Assembly: GCF_003217355.1 (NCBI RefSeq)
Contig: NZ_QJTK01000005.1
Location: forward strand, 62,001 to 126,000
Source: Rhodobacter viridis
GTDB taxonomy: Bacteria; Pseudomonadota; Alphaproteobacteria; Rhodobacterales; Rhodobacteraceae
Reading direction: 5' to 3'
DNA length: 64,000 bases
Under the pieces are notes generated by a model. It was not told the DNA's origin, ran no database searches, and saw nothing but the letters and a program-made list of their open reading frames with translations. This document shows positions 1-8,721 of this stretch, piece by piece. Position 1 is the first letter of the stretch. The number at the start of each line of letters is the position of its first letter. The translations under genes and the position numbers were made by a program.

Positions 1-1
1 G

Positions 2-1084
2 CCCGCACTGGCCCGCGCCTTTCTGGAACTGCATCGCGCTTACCGTCAGGCACATGAACGGCTGGCTTCGCTCGACGAGGCTCTGGGCCGCGAAGGCGCG
101 CAGACGGTGGTTTCGCCCTGGGAAGAGGTCCGCGACTTCTTTCACTATTGCGACAATTACATCGATGCGGTCGATCGCGCCGCCGAGCGGTTTTCCTGCC
201 CGGATGGCAAGAGGTTGGACCCGATCATCCGGGCCTGCGATGCCCTGCGCGCCCGGGGTGTCGAAGTTCACTTTTCGAACATTTCCGAGCTGCGCTCGCG
301 CGAGGGCGATCGCATCCTGATTTCCGCCCATGCCAGCCGCTCGACGCAGGCGTTTCAACTGCTGCATCAGGTCGCGCTGATCACCCAAAACGAGCTTCTG
401 GAAGCCACGCTCGACCTCGCGCGGTTCCAATCCGAGACCTCGCGGGCAATCGCCAAGATCGGTCTTGCGAACTATTTCGCGGGCGCGGCACTGCTGCCCT
501 ATCGCGCCTTCCTCGAGGCCGCGCAGGACACCCGCCACGATCTGGAGCGGCTGGCCGATGCCTTCGGCGCCAGCATCGAGCAAGTGGCGCACCGGCTCTC
601 GACGCTGCAACGGCCGGGCGCGAAGGGGATTCCCTTCTTCTTCGTCCGCGTCGATCAGGCGGGCACGATCACCAAACGCCACTCGGCGACGCGGCTTCAA
701 TTCGCCCGCTTCGGCGGCGCCTGCCCGCTCTGGAACGTGCATCAGGCCTTTGAAACGCCGACGAAATTCCTGCGCCAACTGGCCGAGACGCCGGACGGGG
801 TGCGCTATCTCTGCCTTGCCCGCGACGTGTCGAAAACCGGTGGCAGCTTCACCGCCCCGGTGCGGCGCTATGCGATTTGTCTCGGCTGCGAGGTCAGCCA
901 CGCCCGCGGCCTCGTCTATGCCGACGACATGGAACTGGGCAATCCGCGCGCCTATCAGCCGATCGGAATCTCCTGCCGGATCTGCGAACGCAAGGATTGT
1001 CACCAGCGCTCGGTGCCGCCGCTTGAACGCCGCTTGCGCGTCGATCCGAACCGGCGCGGCATGCTGCCCTACGACATCGCCTGA
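2..1084 (+). CDS. ScfR/PccR-type XRE regulator, 5'-truncated
   Basis: C-terminal 360 or so codons of a regulator of the short-chain fatty acyl-CoA family (ScfR: XRE helix-turn-helix, IrrE-like domain, DUF2083). The N-terminal HTH lies outside the window. The frame is open from base 2, well before the first internal ATG at 107, so the gene enters from the left. An IrrE-like stretch LLHQVALI replaces the peptidase HExxH, so it should sense rather than cleave. The C-terminus carries CLGC and CRICERKDC, the cysteine-rich end typical of DUF2083. Members such as PccR control propionyl-CoA carboxylase or acetyl-CoA assimilation genes; which target applies here cannot be seen. Confidence 0.85.
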   Translation, partial: PALARAFLELHRAYRQAHERLASLDEALGREGAQTVVSPWEEVRDFFHYCDNYIDAVDRAAERFSCPDGKRLDPIIRACDALRARGVEVHFSNISELRSREGDRILISAHASRSTQAFQLLHQVALITQNELLEATLDLARFQSETSRAIAKIGLANYFAGAALLPYRAFLEAAQDTRHDLERLADAFGASIEQVAHRLSTLQRPGAKGIPFFFVRVDQAGTITKRHSATRLQFARFGGACPLWNVHQAFETPTKFLRQLAETPDGVRYLCLARDVSKTGGSFTAPVRRYAICLGCEVSHARGLVYADDMELGNPRAYQPIGISCRICERKDCHQRSVPPLERRLRVDPNRRGMLPYDIA

Positions 1085-1144
1085 CCCCCAGACATCGAAA
1101 AGCCCCGGAAACTCCGAGGCTTGTCGATCAGTCTGTGGAGGTCG

Positions 1145-1384
1145 TCAGGAATGGTGCAGCATGTAGGCGATTTCATCCTTGATGTGCGCGCGTTGCTTGC
1201 GCAGGTCCACCTCGGCGAAATGTTCGACCGGTTCGACGTTGGTCTCGGCCCGATGAACCTTGTCATTCACCGCGTCGTAATCTTCCAGAAGCTTCGCGAA
1301 ATGCGCATTGGAGACCTTCAAAGCGTGCAGCTTTTCCATCTCGAACGGGAATTCATCGGACAGCGTATGCGGGGTGTTCGACAT
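1145..1384 (-). CDS. DUF465 (YdcH-like) small protein
   Basis: A 79-residue, strongly charged and helical protein with the DUF465 pattern (HALKVSNAHFAKLLEDYDAVND, then a DLRKQRAHIKDEI segment). Members are small coiled-coil proteins of unknown function, common in alphaproteobacteria. The ATG is preceded by GGGAGAG at good spacing. An FNR-type palindrome lies about 70 bases upstream, so oxygen-responsive transcription is plausible. Family assignment is firm; function is unknown. Confidence 0.85.
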   Translation of the reverse strand: MSNTPHTLSDEFPFEMEKLHALKVSNAHFAKLLEDYDAVNDKVHRAETNVEPVEHFAEVDLRKQRAHIKDEIAYMLHHS

Positions 1385-1450
1385 GGGCCTCTCCCTTTTC
1401 GGTCGTCATTTCTTACGACTCAAGCCTAGACCCGACCCGCTTGCGCCACC

Positions 1451-1464
1451 TTGACCCGTGTCAA
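1451..1464. promoter_or_regulatory. FNR/Crp-type palindrome TTGAC-N4-GTCAA
   Basis: TTGACCCGTGTCAA is a perfect inverted repeat matching the Crp/Fnr superfamily pattern TTGAY-N4-RTCAA used by FnrL in Rhodobacter. It overlaps the stop of the DUF1003 gene and lies about 74 bases upstream of the DUF465 start, a sensible activator position for that gene. Assigning it to FnrL rather than another Crp/Fnr protein is inference. Confidence 0.5.
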
Positions 1465-2015
1465 GTTGCCCCCCCGTCGCGCTTTTGCGCAGCGCCCACC
1501 GCCGCCGCAATCGCATCGAGCCGCGCGTCCAGCGTCGCAAACCGCCCTTCAAGCGCAACCATCCGCAAATCATCAAGTTTTTCATGCAACCGCATGATCT
1601 CGATTTCCGCCTTCAGGTTCACCTCGTAATCATGCGCCGCGGCAAGGCGATCTTTTTCCGCCTGCCGGTTCTGGCTCATCATGATCACGGGCGCCTGCAC
1701 CGCGGCCAGCATCGACAGGATCAGGTTCAGGAAAACAAAGGGATAGGGGTCGACCGCCGTGGCCAGAATCACGGTGTTGAGTACCACCCAGCCGACCAGA
1801 ACCAGCGCGAACAGGCCGATGAAACTCCACGAGCCGCCAAAGGCCGCGACCCGATCGGCAACCCGCGCGCCAAAGTCGGGCTGATGCAGGCTCAGATCGC
1901 GCGCCACCGTGCCATGTTCCGCCACATGGCGCAGAACGCGCAGGTCGCGTTCATTCAAGTCCTCAAATTTCTTGCGTAAAAGCCGCTCGGAAAGGATGCG
2001 AAGCTTGGCGTCCAT
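1461..2015 (-). CDS. DUF1003 membrane protein
   Basis: A 184-residue protein with a soluble N-terminal part, two adjacent membrane helices (FIGLFALVLVGWVVLNTVIL and a second ending LSMLAAVQAPVIMM) and a C-terminal coiled coil of about 60 residues. The segment DPYPFVFLNLILS followed by APVIMMSQNRQ is the DUF1003 hallmark. The ATG at 2015 follows AGGAGG at ideal spacing, so it is preferred over an ATG eight codons upstream. Function is unknown; some members sit near cyclic-nucleotide or stress genes. Confidence 0.85.
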   Translation of the reverse strand: MDAKLRILSERLLRKKFEDLNERDLRVLRHVAEHGTVARDLSLHQPDFGARVADRVAAFGGSWSFIGLFALVLVGWVVLNTVILATAVDPYPFVFLNLILSMLAAVQAPVIMMSQNRQAEKDRLAAAHDYEVNLKAEIEIMRLHEKLDDLRMVALEGRFATLDARLDAIAAAVGAAQKRDGGAT

Positions 2016-2096
2016 GAGGCCTCCTGCCGTTTGCGCCATGCTGCGACGGCGTGGGCCGGATGTCCACCGACGAGGGCGTGAGATGCGGGCGTGAGA

Positions 2097-2732
2097 TCAG
2101 CTGCCCATCGGTCGCCAACCCGCCGCCAGCGCCTCGGCCTCGGTGCAGAACCAGCGCTCGCCCTTCTTCGGGTCGATCTTCGTGCGGTCATAGTCGCGCG
2201 TGCCGGGCAGATGGAAGATCTGCCCCTTTTTCGAAATGTTGCCCTTGATCCGGCAAGCCCCGGGTGCGCCTTGCGCCGCCCCATGCCGAAACGCCTCGGG
2301 CGCCAGATGCGCCCCGGCCCAGATGCCGCGATGCGCCGCCCGCGCGGCCGATTCCTCGGGGGCATAATCGAGCGCGTATTTGCGGTAAGCCTCGGCCATG
2401 CCGTCGGAAACCAGTGCCGCGTTCACATCGCGCCCGCTTGCGCTGCAGACCGCCAGAAGCCGGCCGTATCGGTCGCGTCCCCGGCCCTCGCAGCGCACAA
2501 GATCCGGGGTCAGCGCGACAAGCCGATCCCGGGCCACCTGCCCACAGGGCCAATCCCGCCCCTCTGCATCCTTGCACAGCTGATCATGTTCGGGCGCATC
2601 GATCCCGAACAAACGCACCTTCTGCGCGCCGATCGCCAGCGTATCGCCGTCGACCACGCGCGCATGCCCCAGCAAGACGTCAGCCTGTGCCGGGAGCGCC
2701 AGCACAAGCCCGATCAGGACCCACTTCACCAT
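2097..2732 (-). CDS. Secreted SNase-like (thermonuclease) protein with C-terminal extension
   Basis: A 211-residue protein with a short signal peptide (cleavage near LPAQA-DV). Residues 20-140 form a staphylococcal-nuclease-like OB fold: ARVVDGDTLAIGAQKVRLFGIDAPE carries metal ligands and the first catalytic Arg, and GRGRDRYGRLLA supplies the conserved DRYGR. Residues 158-205 (CRIKGNISKKGQIFHLPG to the end) form a second module common in alphaproteobacterial SNases, containing a Cys pair. Likely a periplasmic or secreted nuclease. It stands alone, convergent to nothing and downstream in orientation from betA. Confidence 0.85.
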   Translation of the reverse strand: MVKWVLIGLVLALPAQADVLLGHARVVDGDTLAIGAQKVRLFGIDAPEHDQLCKDAEGRDWPCGQVARDRLVALTPDLVRCEGRGRDRYGRLLAVCSASGRDVNAALVSDGMAEAYRKYALDYAPEESAARAAHRGIWAGAHLAPEAFRHGAAQGAPGACRIKGNISKKGQIFHLPGTRDYDRTKIDPKKGERWFCTEAEALAAGWRPMGS

Positions 2733-2801
2733 GCGCGGAAGTTAACAGAACGTAACGCGAACGCAAGCCCGAGCGCCAATCATGCTTACCGCTGCCCATC
2801 C

Positions 2802-4457
2802 CTACCGCTGCGAGCTGCGCCAGTTCGGGTTGATCCAGGGCTGGGCGTTCTCGGCGGGCAGACGACGGCCGAGAATATGGTCGGCGACCTTCTCGCCGGT
2901 CATGATCGAGGGCCCGTTCAGGTTGCCGTTCGTCACCCGCGGGAAGATCGAGCTGTCGGCGACGCGCAGCCCCTCGACGCCGATCACGCGGGCATCCGGG
3001 TCGACCACCGCCATCGGATCATCCGCCCGCCCCATGCGCGAGGTGCCGCAGGGGTGATAGGCGCTTTCGGCGTGATCGCGGATGAAGGCATCGATTTCCG
3101 CATCCGACTGCACCGAGGCCCCGGGCTGGATCTCGTGCTTCACATGCTGGGTCATCGGCGCCTGCGCAAAGATTTCGCGCGTCAGCCGCACGACCTTGCG
3201 GAACTCCTCCCAATCGTCGGGATGCGACATGTAGTTGAAGCGAATCTCGGGGTTTTCATGCGCATCGGCCGAGCGCAGCCGCACCGTGCCGCGCGATTTC
3301 GAGCGCATCGGCCCGGTGTGGACCTGAAAACCATGCCCCTCGGCGGCGGCCTTGCCGTCATAGCGCACGGCGATCGGCAGGAAGTGATACTGGATATCGG
3401 GATATTCGACGCCCTTGTCGGAGCGGATGAAGCCGCAGGCCTCGAACTGGTTCGAGGCGCCCAAGCCGCGCTTCGTCAGCACCCATTGCGCACCGACCGT
3501 CAGCTTGCCCCAGAGGTTCCAGTACTTGTACAGCGTCAGCGGCTCTTTCGAGGCGAATTGCATATAGATTTCAAGGTGATCTTGCAGGTTCGAGCCGACA
3601 CCGGGCCGATGCGCCAGAACCTCGATCCCATGCGATTTCAGATGCTCGGCATCGCCGATTCCGGACAGCATCAAAAGCTTCGGCGTATTGAGCGCCGAGG
3701 CCGCCAGCACCACTTCGGCGCGCGCCTTCAAGACCTTGATTTCGCCGCCCTTTTCATATTCGACCCCGACGGCGCGACCGTTTTCGATCACCACCTTGCG
3801 GGCCAGCCCCCGCACGATCTTCAGCCGCCCGGTCTTGATCGCGGGCCGCAGATAGGCCGAGGCCACCGACCAGCGCCGCCCCTGCCAGATCGTCGCTTCC
3901 ATCGGGCCGAAGCCCTCTTGCTGTTCGCCATTGTAATCCATCGTGACCGGGTAGCCCGCCGCCGCCCCCGCCTCGATGAAATGCTGGAACAGCGGGTTCT
4001 TGCGCGGGCCACGGGTCACATGCAGCGGGCCTTTCGAGCCGCGCCAGGTCGCGTCGGCGCCATCATGGCCGCCATGCCAGCTTTCCTGCCGCTTGAAATA
4101 GGGCAGCACATCGGCATAGCCCCAGCCCGCCGCGCCCTGCTCGGCCCAATGGTCGAAATCGCAGGCGTGGCCCCGCACATAGACCATGCCGTTGATCGAG
4201 GACGAGCCCCCGATCACCTTGCCGCGCGGCGTCACCAGACGACGGTTGCCCAAGAACGGCTCGGGCTCGGTGCCCATGCCCCAGTCGTAGCGGTCCATGT
4301 TCATCGGATAGGACAGCGCCGCGGGCATCTCGATGAACGGGCCCCAATCGGTGCCGCCGAATTCGATGATCGCCACGCGATGCCCGGCCTCGGCCAGCCG
4401 ATAGCCCAGCGCCGAACCGCCCGACCCTGCCCCAACGATCACATAATCCGCATCCAT
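2802..4457 (-). CDS. betA: Choline dehydrogenase BetA
   Basis: A 551-residue GMC-family flavoprotein that oxidises choline to betaine aldehyde, and can go on to glycine betaine. The N-terminus has the FAD dinucleotide fold [15 protein letters not shown]. The GMC signature follows ([14 protein letters not shown]), and the active-site region HPCGTSRMG (His near 468) and NGNLNGPS are near the C-terminus. The ATG at 4457 follows GAGGG and gives the normal BetA length; the frame extends further upstream but that part is only the antisense of betB. Third gene of betI-betB-betA, separated from betB by 83 bases that hold a GC hairpin. Confidence 0.95.
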   Translation of the reverse strand: MDADYVIVGAGSGGSALGYRLAEAGHRVAIIEFGGTDWGPFIEMPAALSYPMNMDRYDWGMGTEPEPFLGNRRLVTPRGKVIGGSSSINGMVYVRGHACDFDHWAEQGAAGWGYADVLPYFKRQESWHGGHDGADATWRGSKGPLHVTRGPRKNPLFQHFIEAGAAAGYPVTMDYNGEQQEGFGPMEATIWQGRRWSVASAYLRPAIKTGRLKIVRGLARKVVIENGRAVGVEYEKGGEIKVLKARAEVVLAASALNTPKLLMLSGIGDAEHLKSHGIEVLAHRPGVGSNLQDHLEIYMQFASKEPLTLYKYWNLWGKLTVGAQWVLTKRGLGASNQFEACGFIRSDKGVEYPDIQYHFLPIAVRYDGKAAAEGHGFQVHTGPMRSKSRGTVRLRSADAHENPEIRFNYMSHPDDWEEFRKVVRLTREIFAQAPMTQHVKHEIQPGASVQSDAEIDAFIRDHAESAYHPCGTSRMGRADDPMAVVDPDARVIGVEGLRVADSSIFPRVTNGNLNGPSIMTGEKVADHILGRRLPAENAQPWINPNWRSSQR

Positions 4458-4480
4458 CGCGCGACCCTCTGCCTGAACCC

Positions 4481-4532
4481 TGTTTTTTCTTGGCGCAAAT
4501 ACGCCGGGGGGTCCGGGGGGGGGACCCCCCGG
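4481..4532. repeat. Dispersed intergenic element with GC hairpin between betB and betA
   Basis: Begins with TTTTTTCTTGGCGCAAATAC, a copy of the window's recurrent element, followed by an 11-bp inverted repeat (CCGGGGGGTCC at 4504-4514 and GGACCCCCCGG at 4522-4532). It lies just past the betB stop and upstream of the betA ATG, so it may partly terminate or protect the betIB message. It resembles the copy near 15.9 kb in order of parts. Confidence 0.6.
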
Positions 4533-4540
4533 CCTGCGTC

Positions 4541-5992
4541 TCAGTAGGGGCTTTCGACCGGCCCCATGCCGACATAGACCGCCTTCACCTGCGTATAATG
4601 CTCGATCGCGGCCTTGGAATTTTCCCGCCCGACGCCCGAGGATTTCACCGCCCCGAAGGGCATCTCGACCGGGGTCAGGTTGTAGGCGTTGATCCAGGTG
4701 GTGCCCGCCTGCAGCTGCGCGATCACCCGGTGCCCACGCGCCAGATCGGCGGTGAAGACCCCCGCCGCCAGCCCGAAATCGGTGCCATTCGCCCGCGCGA
4801 TCACCTCGTCCTCGGTTTCGAAATCCAGCACCGCCATGACGGGGCCAAAGACTTCCTCGCGCGCGATCGTCATGCTGTCGGTGACATCGGCAAAGACCGT
4901 GGGCTGCACGAAAAGCGCCCCCTCGGCCCCTGCTGCCCCCCCGCAAACAAGCCGCGCGCCCTCGGATTTCGCCGTCGCGATATAGCCCAGCACCTTCGCA
5001 TGCTGCGCGGCACTGACAAGCGGGCCGAATTGCGTCGTTTCATCCAGCGGATCGCCCGCCTTGATCGCGGCGGTGCGCTCGGCCAGCCGGGTCAGGAAGC
5101 GCTCCTTGATCGCTTTATGCACGAAGACCCGGGTGCCGTTCGAGCAGATCTGCCCCGAGGAATAGAAGTTGCCCAGCATCGCCGCGCCGATGGCGCTTTC
5201 CAGATCGGCATCCTCGAAGACGATCAGCGGCGATTTCCCGCCCAGCTCCATCGTCACATGCTTCATCCCCGCGCCCGCCGCCGCATAGACCTTGGCCCCC
5301 GTCGGCACCGAGCCGGTCAGCGAGACCTTGGCCACGCGCGAATCGGTCGCAAGCCGCCCGCCGACCGCGCCGCGGCCCTGCACGACGTTGAAGACCCCCG
5401 CGGGCATCCCCGCCTCGACGAAGATCGCCGCCAGCTGCAGCGCGCCAAGGGGCGTGATTTCCGAGGGTTTGAAGATCATCGCATTGCCGGTCGAGAGCGC
5501 CGGGGCGGCCTTCCAGCAGGCGATCTGGCTGGGATAGTTCCACGCGCCGATGCCGACGCAGACGCCCAGCGGCTCGCGAATCGTATAGGCGAAATCGCCG
5601 CCCAAGGGGATCGTCTCGCCGGTCAGCGTCGGTGCAAGCCCGGCGAAATACTCAAGGCTGTCGGCGCCCGAGGGCCAGTCGGCGACAGACGTTTCCTGAA
5701 TCGGTTTTCCGGTATCGAGCGTTTCCAGAAGCGCCAGTTCCGCCCTGCGAGCGCGAATCAGATCGGCGGCGCGGCGCAGGATGCGCGCCCGCTCCACCGG
5801 CTTCAGCGCCGCCCAGGCGCGTTGCGCCGCTTGCGCCCCCGCAAGGGCCTCTTCGATCACCGCAGGCGTCGCCTCGTGCAGGATCGCGATCACCTCGCCC
5901 GTGCCGGGAAAGATCACCTCGATCTCGGCTCCGGCCGCGTCCTCGACCCAGTTGCCATTGACGAAATGGCTGGCCTCGGGCTGTGCCCTCAT
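4541..5992 (-). CDS. betB: Betaine aldehyde dehydrogenase BetB
   Basis: A 483-residue NAD(P)-dependent aldehyde dehydrogenase converting betaine aldehyde to glycine betaine in the cytoplasm. The general base is Glu249 in [10 protein letters not shown] and the nucleophile is Cys283 in [11 protein letters not shown]; the NAD-binding GSVPTGAKV and substrate-loop [17 protein letters not shown] are intact. Length and the [11 protein letters not shown] context match BetB. Its ATG overlaps the betI stop by four bases (ATGA), indicating translational coupling. Confidence 0.95.
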   Translation of the reverse strand: MRAQPEASHFVNGNWVEDAAGAEIEVIFPGTGEVIAILHEATPAVIEEALAGAQAAQRAWAALKPVERARILRRAADLIRARRAELALLETLDTGKPIQETSVADWPSGADSLEYFAGLAPTLTGETIPLGGDFAYTIREPLGVCVGIGAWNYPSQIACWKAAPALSTGNAMIFKPSEITPLGALQLAAIFVEAGMPAGVFNVVQGRGAVGGRLATDSRVAKVSLTGSVPTGAKVYAAAGAGMKHVTMELGGKSPLIVFEDADLESAIGAAMLGNFYSSGQICSNGTRVFVHKAIKERFLTRLAERTAAIKAGDPLDETTQFGPLVSAAQHAKVLGYIATAKSEGARLVCGGAAGAEGALFVQPTVFADVTDSMTIAREEVFGPVMAVLDFETEDEVIARANGTDFGLAAGVFTADLARGHRVIAQLQAGTTWINAYNLTPVEMPFGAVKSSGVGRENSKAAIEHYTQVKAVYVGMGPVESPY

Positions 5993-6573
5993 GACCGCAC
6001 CTCCAGTTCCCGGTTCAGATATTCATTCACGATTTCAAGCGCATAGCATCGATCCGGGGCATTCTCAGCCAAAGCGGCGCGGATGTAGACGCCATCGATC
6101 ATCGCGCCCAGACCCCGCGCAACGGCCTCTGCGCGCCCCCCCACCAGAGGGCGCAATTCATGCTGCAGGTTCGAGCGCAGGCGGCGCTGATAGACCCGCA
6201 AAAGCCGCATCGCCTCGGGATTCGTCTGCGCCAGAACGTAGAAGTTCAGCCAGGCCGAGATCGCCTCGCGCCGGAAGCTGCCCGGCGAGAACGACCCCGC
6301 GATGATCGCGCGCAGCCGCGATTCGGGGCCGGGATCCGCCGCCGCCAGCGCCCCGCGCACCTCGGCGCCGTAAAGCGTCAGGATTGCCCGCATCGCAGCG
6401 AGGAAAATCTGCTCCTTCGAGCCAAAATAATGATGCGCCAGTGCAGAGGACATGCCTGCACGCCGCGCAATCTGTGCTACGGTCACTTCCAGCGACCCCG
6501 CCTCGCCCACCGTTTCGATCGTGGCTTTCACCAAGGCCGCCCGTCGAATAGGCTCTGCTCCAAGCTTCGGCAT
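5989..6573 (-). CDS. betI: TetR-family choline-responsive repressor BetI
   Basis: A 194-residue TetR regulator. The N-terminal HTH is [30 protein letters not shown], and the C-terminal half is the choline-binding regulatory domain seen in BetI. ATG at 6573 gives the usual [11 protein letters not shown] start; an upstream in-frame TTG seven codons earlier is less likely. First gene of betIBA and divergent from choX. BetI normally represses its own operon until choline binds. A palindrome between the two divergent units is its probable operator. Confidence 0.93.
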   Translation of the reverse strand: MPKLGAEPIRRAALVKATIETVGEAGSLEVTVAQIARRAGMSSALAHHYFGSKEQIFLAAMRAILTLYGAEVRGALAAADPGPESRLRAIIAGSFSPGSFRREAISAWLNFYVLAQTNPEAMRLLRVYQRRLRSNLQHELRPLVGGRAEAVARGLGAMIDGVYIRAALAENAPDRCYALEIVNEYLNRELEVRS

Positions 6574-6630
6574 GTCTTTTGCGACTCCGCTCAAAAAAGA
6601 ACTTGCTTTTAGGAGCTACAGGCAAGTTTA

Positions 6631-6644
6631 TTGACTCGTCAATC
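6631..6644. promoter_or_regulatory. Probable BetI operator
   Basis: ATTGACTCGTCAAT is a perfect 14-bp palindrome in the divergent betI-choX spacer, about 58 bases upstream of betI and 47 upstream of choX. As I recall, BetI operators have an ATTGRACGTYCAAT-like core, which this closely resembles. It could repress both directions. No footprint evidence is available here. Confidence 0.6.
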
Positions 6645-6690
6645 AACAAAAAGCCTGATCACTGAACCGGGCAACCAACGGGAGACCCTG

Positions 6691-7617
6691 ATGACGCTTC
6701 GTTCCTTCCTTCTTGCCGGGGCTGCGACACTTTCGCTCGCCCTGCCTGCCGCCGCCGATTGCTCCAAGGTGACCTTCTCGGACGTGGGCTGGACCGACAT
6801 CACCGCCACCACCGCGGTGACGACGACGATCCTGCAGGCGCTTGGGTATGAAACCGACATCAAGCTGCTCTCGGTGCCGGTGACCTATACCGCGCTTTCC
6901 TCGGGCGATGTGGACGTGTTCCTCGGCAACTGGATGCCTTCGATGGAGGCAGACCTTGCGCCCTACCGCGATGACGGCTCGGTCGAGACGGTGCGCACGA
7001 ACCTTGTCGGCGCGAAATACACGCTGGCGACGAACGCGGCGGGTGCGGCGCTCGGCATCAAGGATTTCGCCGATATCGCGAAACACAAGGACGAACTCGA
7101 GGGCAAGATCTACGGGATCGAGCCGGGCAATGACGGCAACCGTCTGGTGCTCGACATGATCACCGCGGGCAAATTCGATCTGGCGGGCTTCGAGGTTGTC
7201 GAAAGCTCGGAACAGGGGATGCTGGCCGCCGTCGCCAAGGGCGAGAAGGAAAACACCCCGGTCGTGTTCCTGGGCTGGGAACCCCACCCGATGAACGCCA
7301 ATTTCAAGATGAGCTACCTGACCGGCGGCGATGACGTCTTCGGGCCGAACTTCGGCGGCGCCGAAGTGCGCACCAACGTCCGCAAGGGCTATGTCGCCGA
7401 ATGTGCGAACACCGGCAAGCTGCTCACCAATCTCGAATTCTCGCTGGCGATGGAAAACGAGATCATGGGCAAGATCCTGGATGACGGCATCGACCCGCCG
7501 ACCGCCGCGCATGACTGGCTGGCGGCCCATCCGGAAGTCCTGGCCCCCTGGCTCGCGGGCGTGACCACCAAGGACGGTGGCGACGGGCTCGCAGCCGTAA
7601 CGGCGGCGCTGAAGTAA
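6691..7617 (+). CDS. choX: Choline ABC transporter, periplasmic binding protein
   Basis: A 308-residue binding protein of the quaternary-amine (OpuAC/ChoX) family. A signal peptide (MTLRSFLLAGAATLSLALPAAA) is cleaved before DCSKVTFSD. The features GWTDITATTAV, VFLGNWMPSME and GWEPHPMN supply the aromatic cage residues typical of choline/betaine binders. The ATG at 6691 follows GGGAG; the frame is open for 20 more codons upstream but without a start of equal quality. First gene of choXWV, divergent from betIBA, so its job is to supply choline for betaine synthesis. Confidence 0.93.
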   Translation: MTLRSFLLAGAATLSLALPAAADCSKVTFSDVGWTDITATTAVTTTILQALGYETDIKLLSVPVTYTALSSGDVDVFLGNWMPSMEADLAPYRDDGSVETVRTNLVGAKYTLATNAAGAALGIKDFADIAKHKDELEGKIYGIEPGNDGNRLVLDMITAGKFDLAGFEVVESSEQGMLAAVAKGEKENTPVVFLGWEPHPMNANFKMSYLTGGDDVFGPNFGGAEVRTNVRKGYVAECANTGKLLTNLEFSLAMENEIMGKILDDGIDPPTAAHDWLAAHPEVLAPWLAGVTTKDGGDGLAAVTAALK

Positions 7618-7638
7618 GCCTTGCGCTGACTTGACGAT

Positions 7639-7663
7639 CCGACAGGCGGGCCCCGCCTGTCGG
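7639..7663 (+). terminator. Hairpin between choX and choW
   Basis: An 11-bp perfect inverted repeat CCGACAGGCGG / CCGCCTGTCGG with a three-base loop and no T run. Its position after a binding-protein gene and before the permease suits partial termination or 3'-end protection that keeps binding protein in excess. Function is inferred from position. Confidence 0.55.
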
Positions 7664-7690
7664 CCTTCCGAACCACGCAAGGCAAGCGAC

Positions 7691-8721
7691 ATGCTACAGC
7701 AAACGATGCGCCTGATCGGCACCATCGCCGCGTCGATTTTCGGCGCCATCCTGCTCAAGACGGTGCTGGAGAAACTGGCCGGACTGATGATCGGCACCGG
7801 GCTGATCTCCGGCCACAACGGCACCGATCTTTTTACCGGCAAGTGGAAGATCCCTGTCGGCCCCTGGGCAAAGCACATCTTTGAATGGATGCGCGACAGC
7901 TTCTCGCTCGTCTTCGATCATCTGGCCGGCATCTTCGAGACGCTGATCGCCTGGATCATGGCGATCTTCGCGACGCCCTTGGACATTTCCTGGTCACCGG
8001 AGCGGCCGACTACACGCCGCTTTATCCGGTGGAATATCAGCCCTTCGTGCTGACGGGCTTCTTCCTTGGCATCTCGTGGTTCCTGCAGCGTCGCGTGTCG
8101 ATCCTGCTGACCGTGCTTTTCGGTCTGCTCTACGTCTTCAATCAAGGCTACTGGAAACCGACGACGGAAAGCCTGACGCTGGTGATCTCGGCCTGTGTCG
8201 TGTGCATGTCGGTCGGCGTTCCGATCGGCATCGCCGCCGCGCACCGGCCGCGGCTTTACCTCGCGATGCAGCCGATCCTTGATCTGATGCAGACGCTGCC
8301 GACCTTCGTCTATCTGATCCCGGCGATCGTGTTTTTCGGCATCGGCATGGTTCCGGGCCTGATCGCGACGGTGATCTTCGTGCTGCCCGCGCCGATCCGG
8401 CTGACGCATCTCGGTGTGTCCACCACGCCGCAACCGCTGCTGGAAGCCGCCCGCGCCTTTGGCGCCACGCCGCGGCAGGTGCTGTGGAAGGTGGAACTGC
8501 CCTATGCGCTGCCGCAGATCATGGCGGGGCTGAACCAGACGATCATGCTCTCGCTTTCGATGGTGGTGATCGCGGCGCTTGTGGGCGCGAACGGGCTTGG
8601 CGTGCCGGTGGTGCGGGCGCTGAACTCGGTCAACACCGCGCTTGGCTTTGAATCGGGGATGATCATCGTCGTCGTCGCCATCGTGCTCGACCGGATGATG
8701 CGCTTCGGGGGATCGAAATGA
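7691..8721 (+). pseudogene. choW: Choline ABC transporter permease, frameshifted
   Basis: Two overlapping frames together make one ProW/ChoW-type permease of about 343 residues. The N-terminal part (from MLQQTMRLIGTI, through WKIPVGPWAKHIFEWMRDS) runs to a stop at 8053. The C-terminal part (FLGISWFLQRR, NQGYWKPTTESLTLV, the EAA loop LEAARAFGATPRQVLWKVELPYALPQI) is one frame back and ends at 8721. The join must lie about 7970-8040 and needs a net loss of one base. No canonical slippery heptamer is present in the overlap. Either a true null mutation or a sequencing error. A separate start at 7885 would give an arginine-rich, non-permease N-terminus and is unlikely. Confidence 0.8.

Noticed and set aside
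2091-4547. 818-codon plus-strand frame opposite betA and the nuclease gene
   Set aside because: Arg/His-rich, no ribosome site or domain, while the minus strand encodes complete BetA motifs.
7970-8053. Programmed -1 frameshift in choW
   Set aside because: No X-XXY-YYZ heptamer in the overlapping window, and ChoW homologues are single-frame genes; mutation or sequencing error is simpler.
7885-8721. Independent shorter permease gene starting at the ATG at 7885
   Set aside because: Its first 30 or so residues are Arg/Asp-rich out-of-frame translation of choW, and no ribosome site precedes it.
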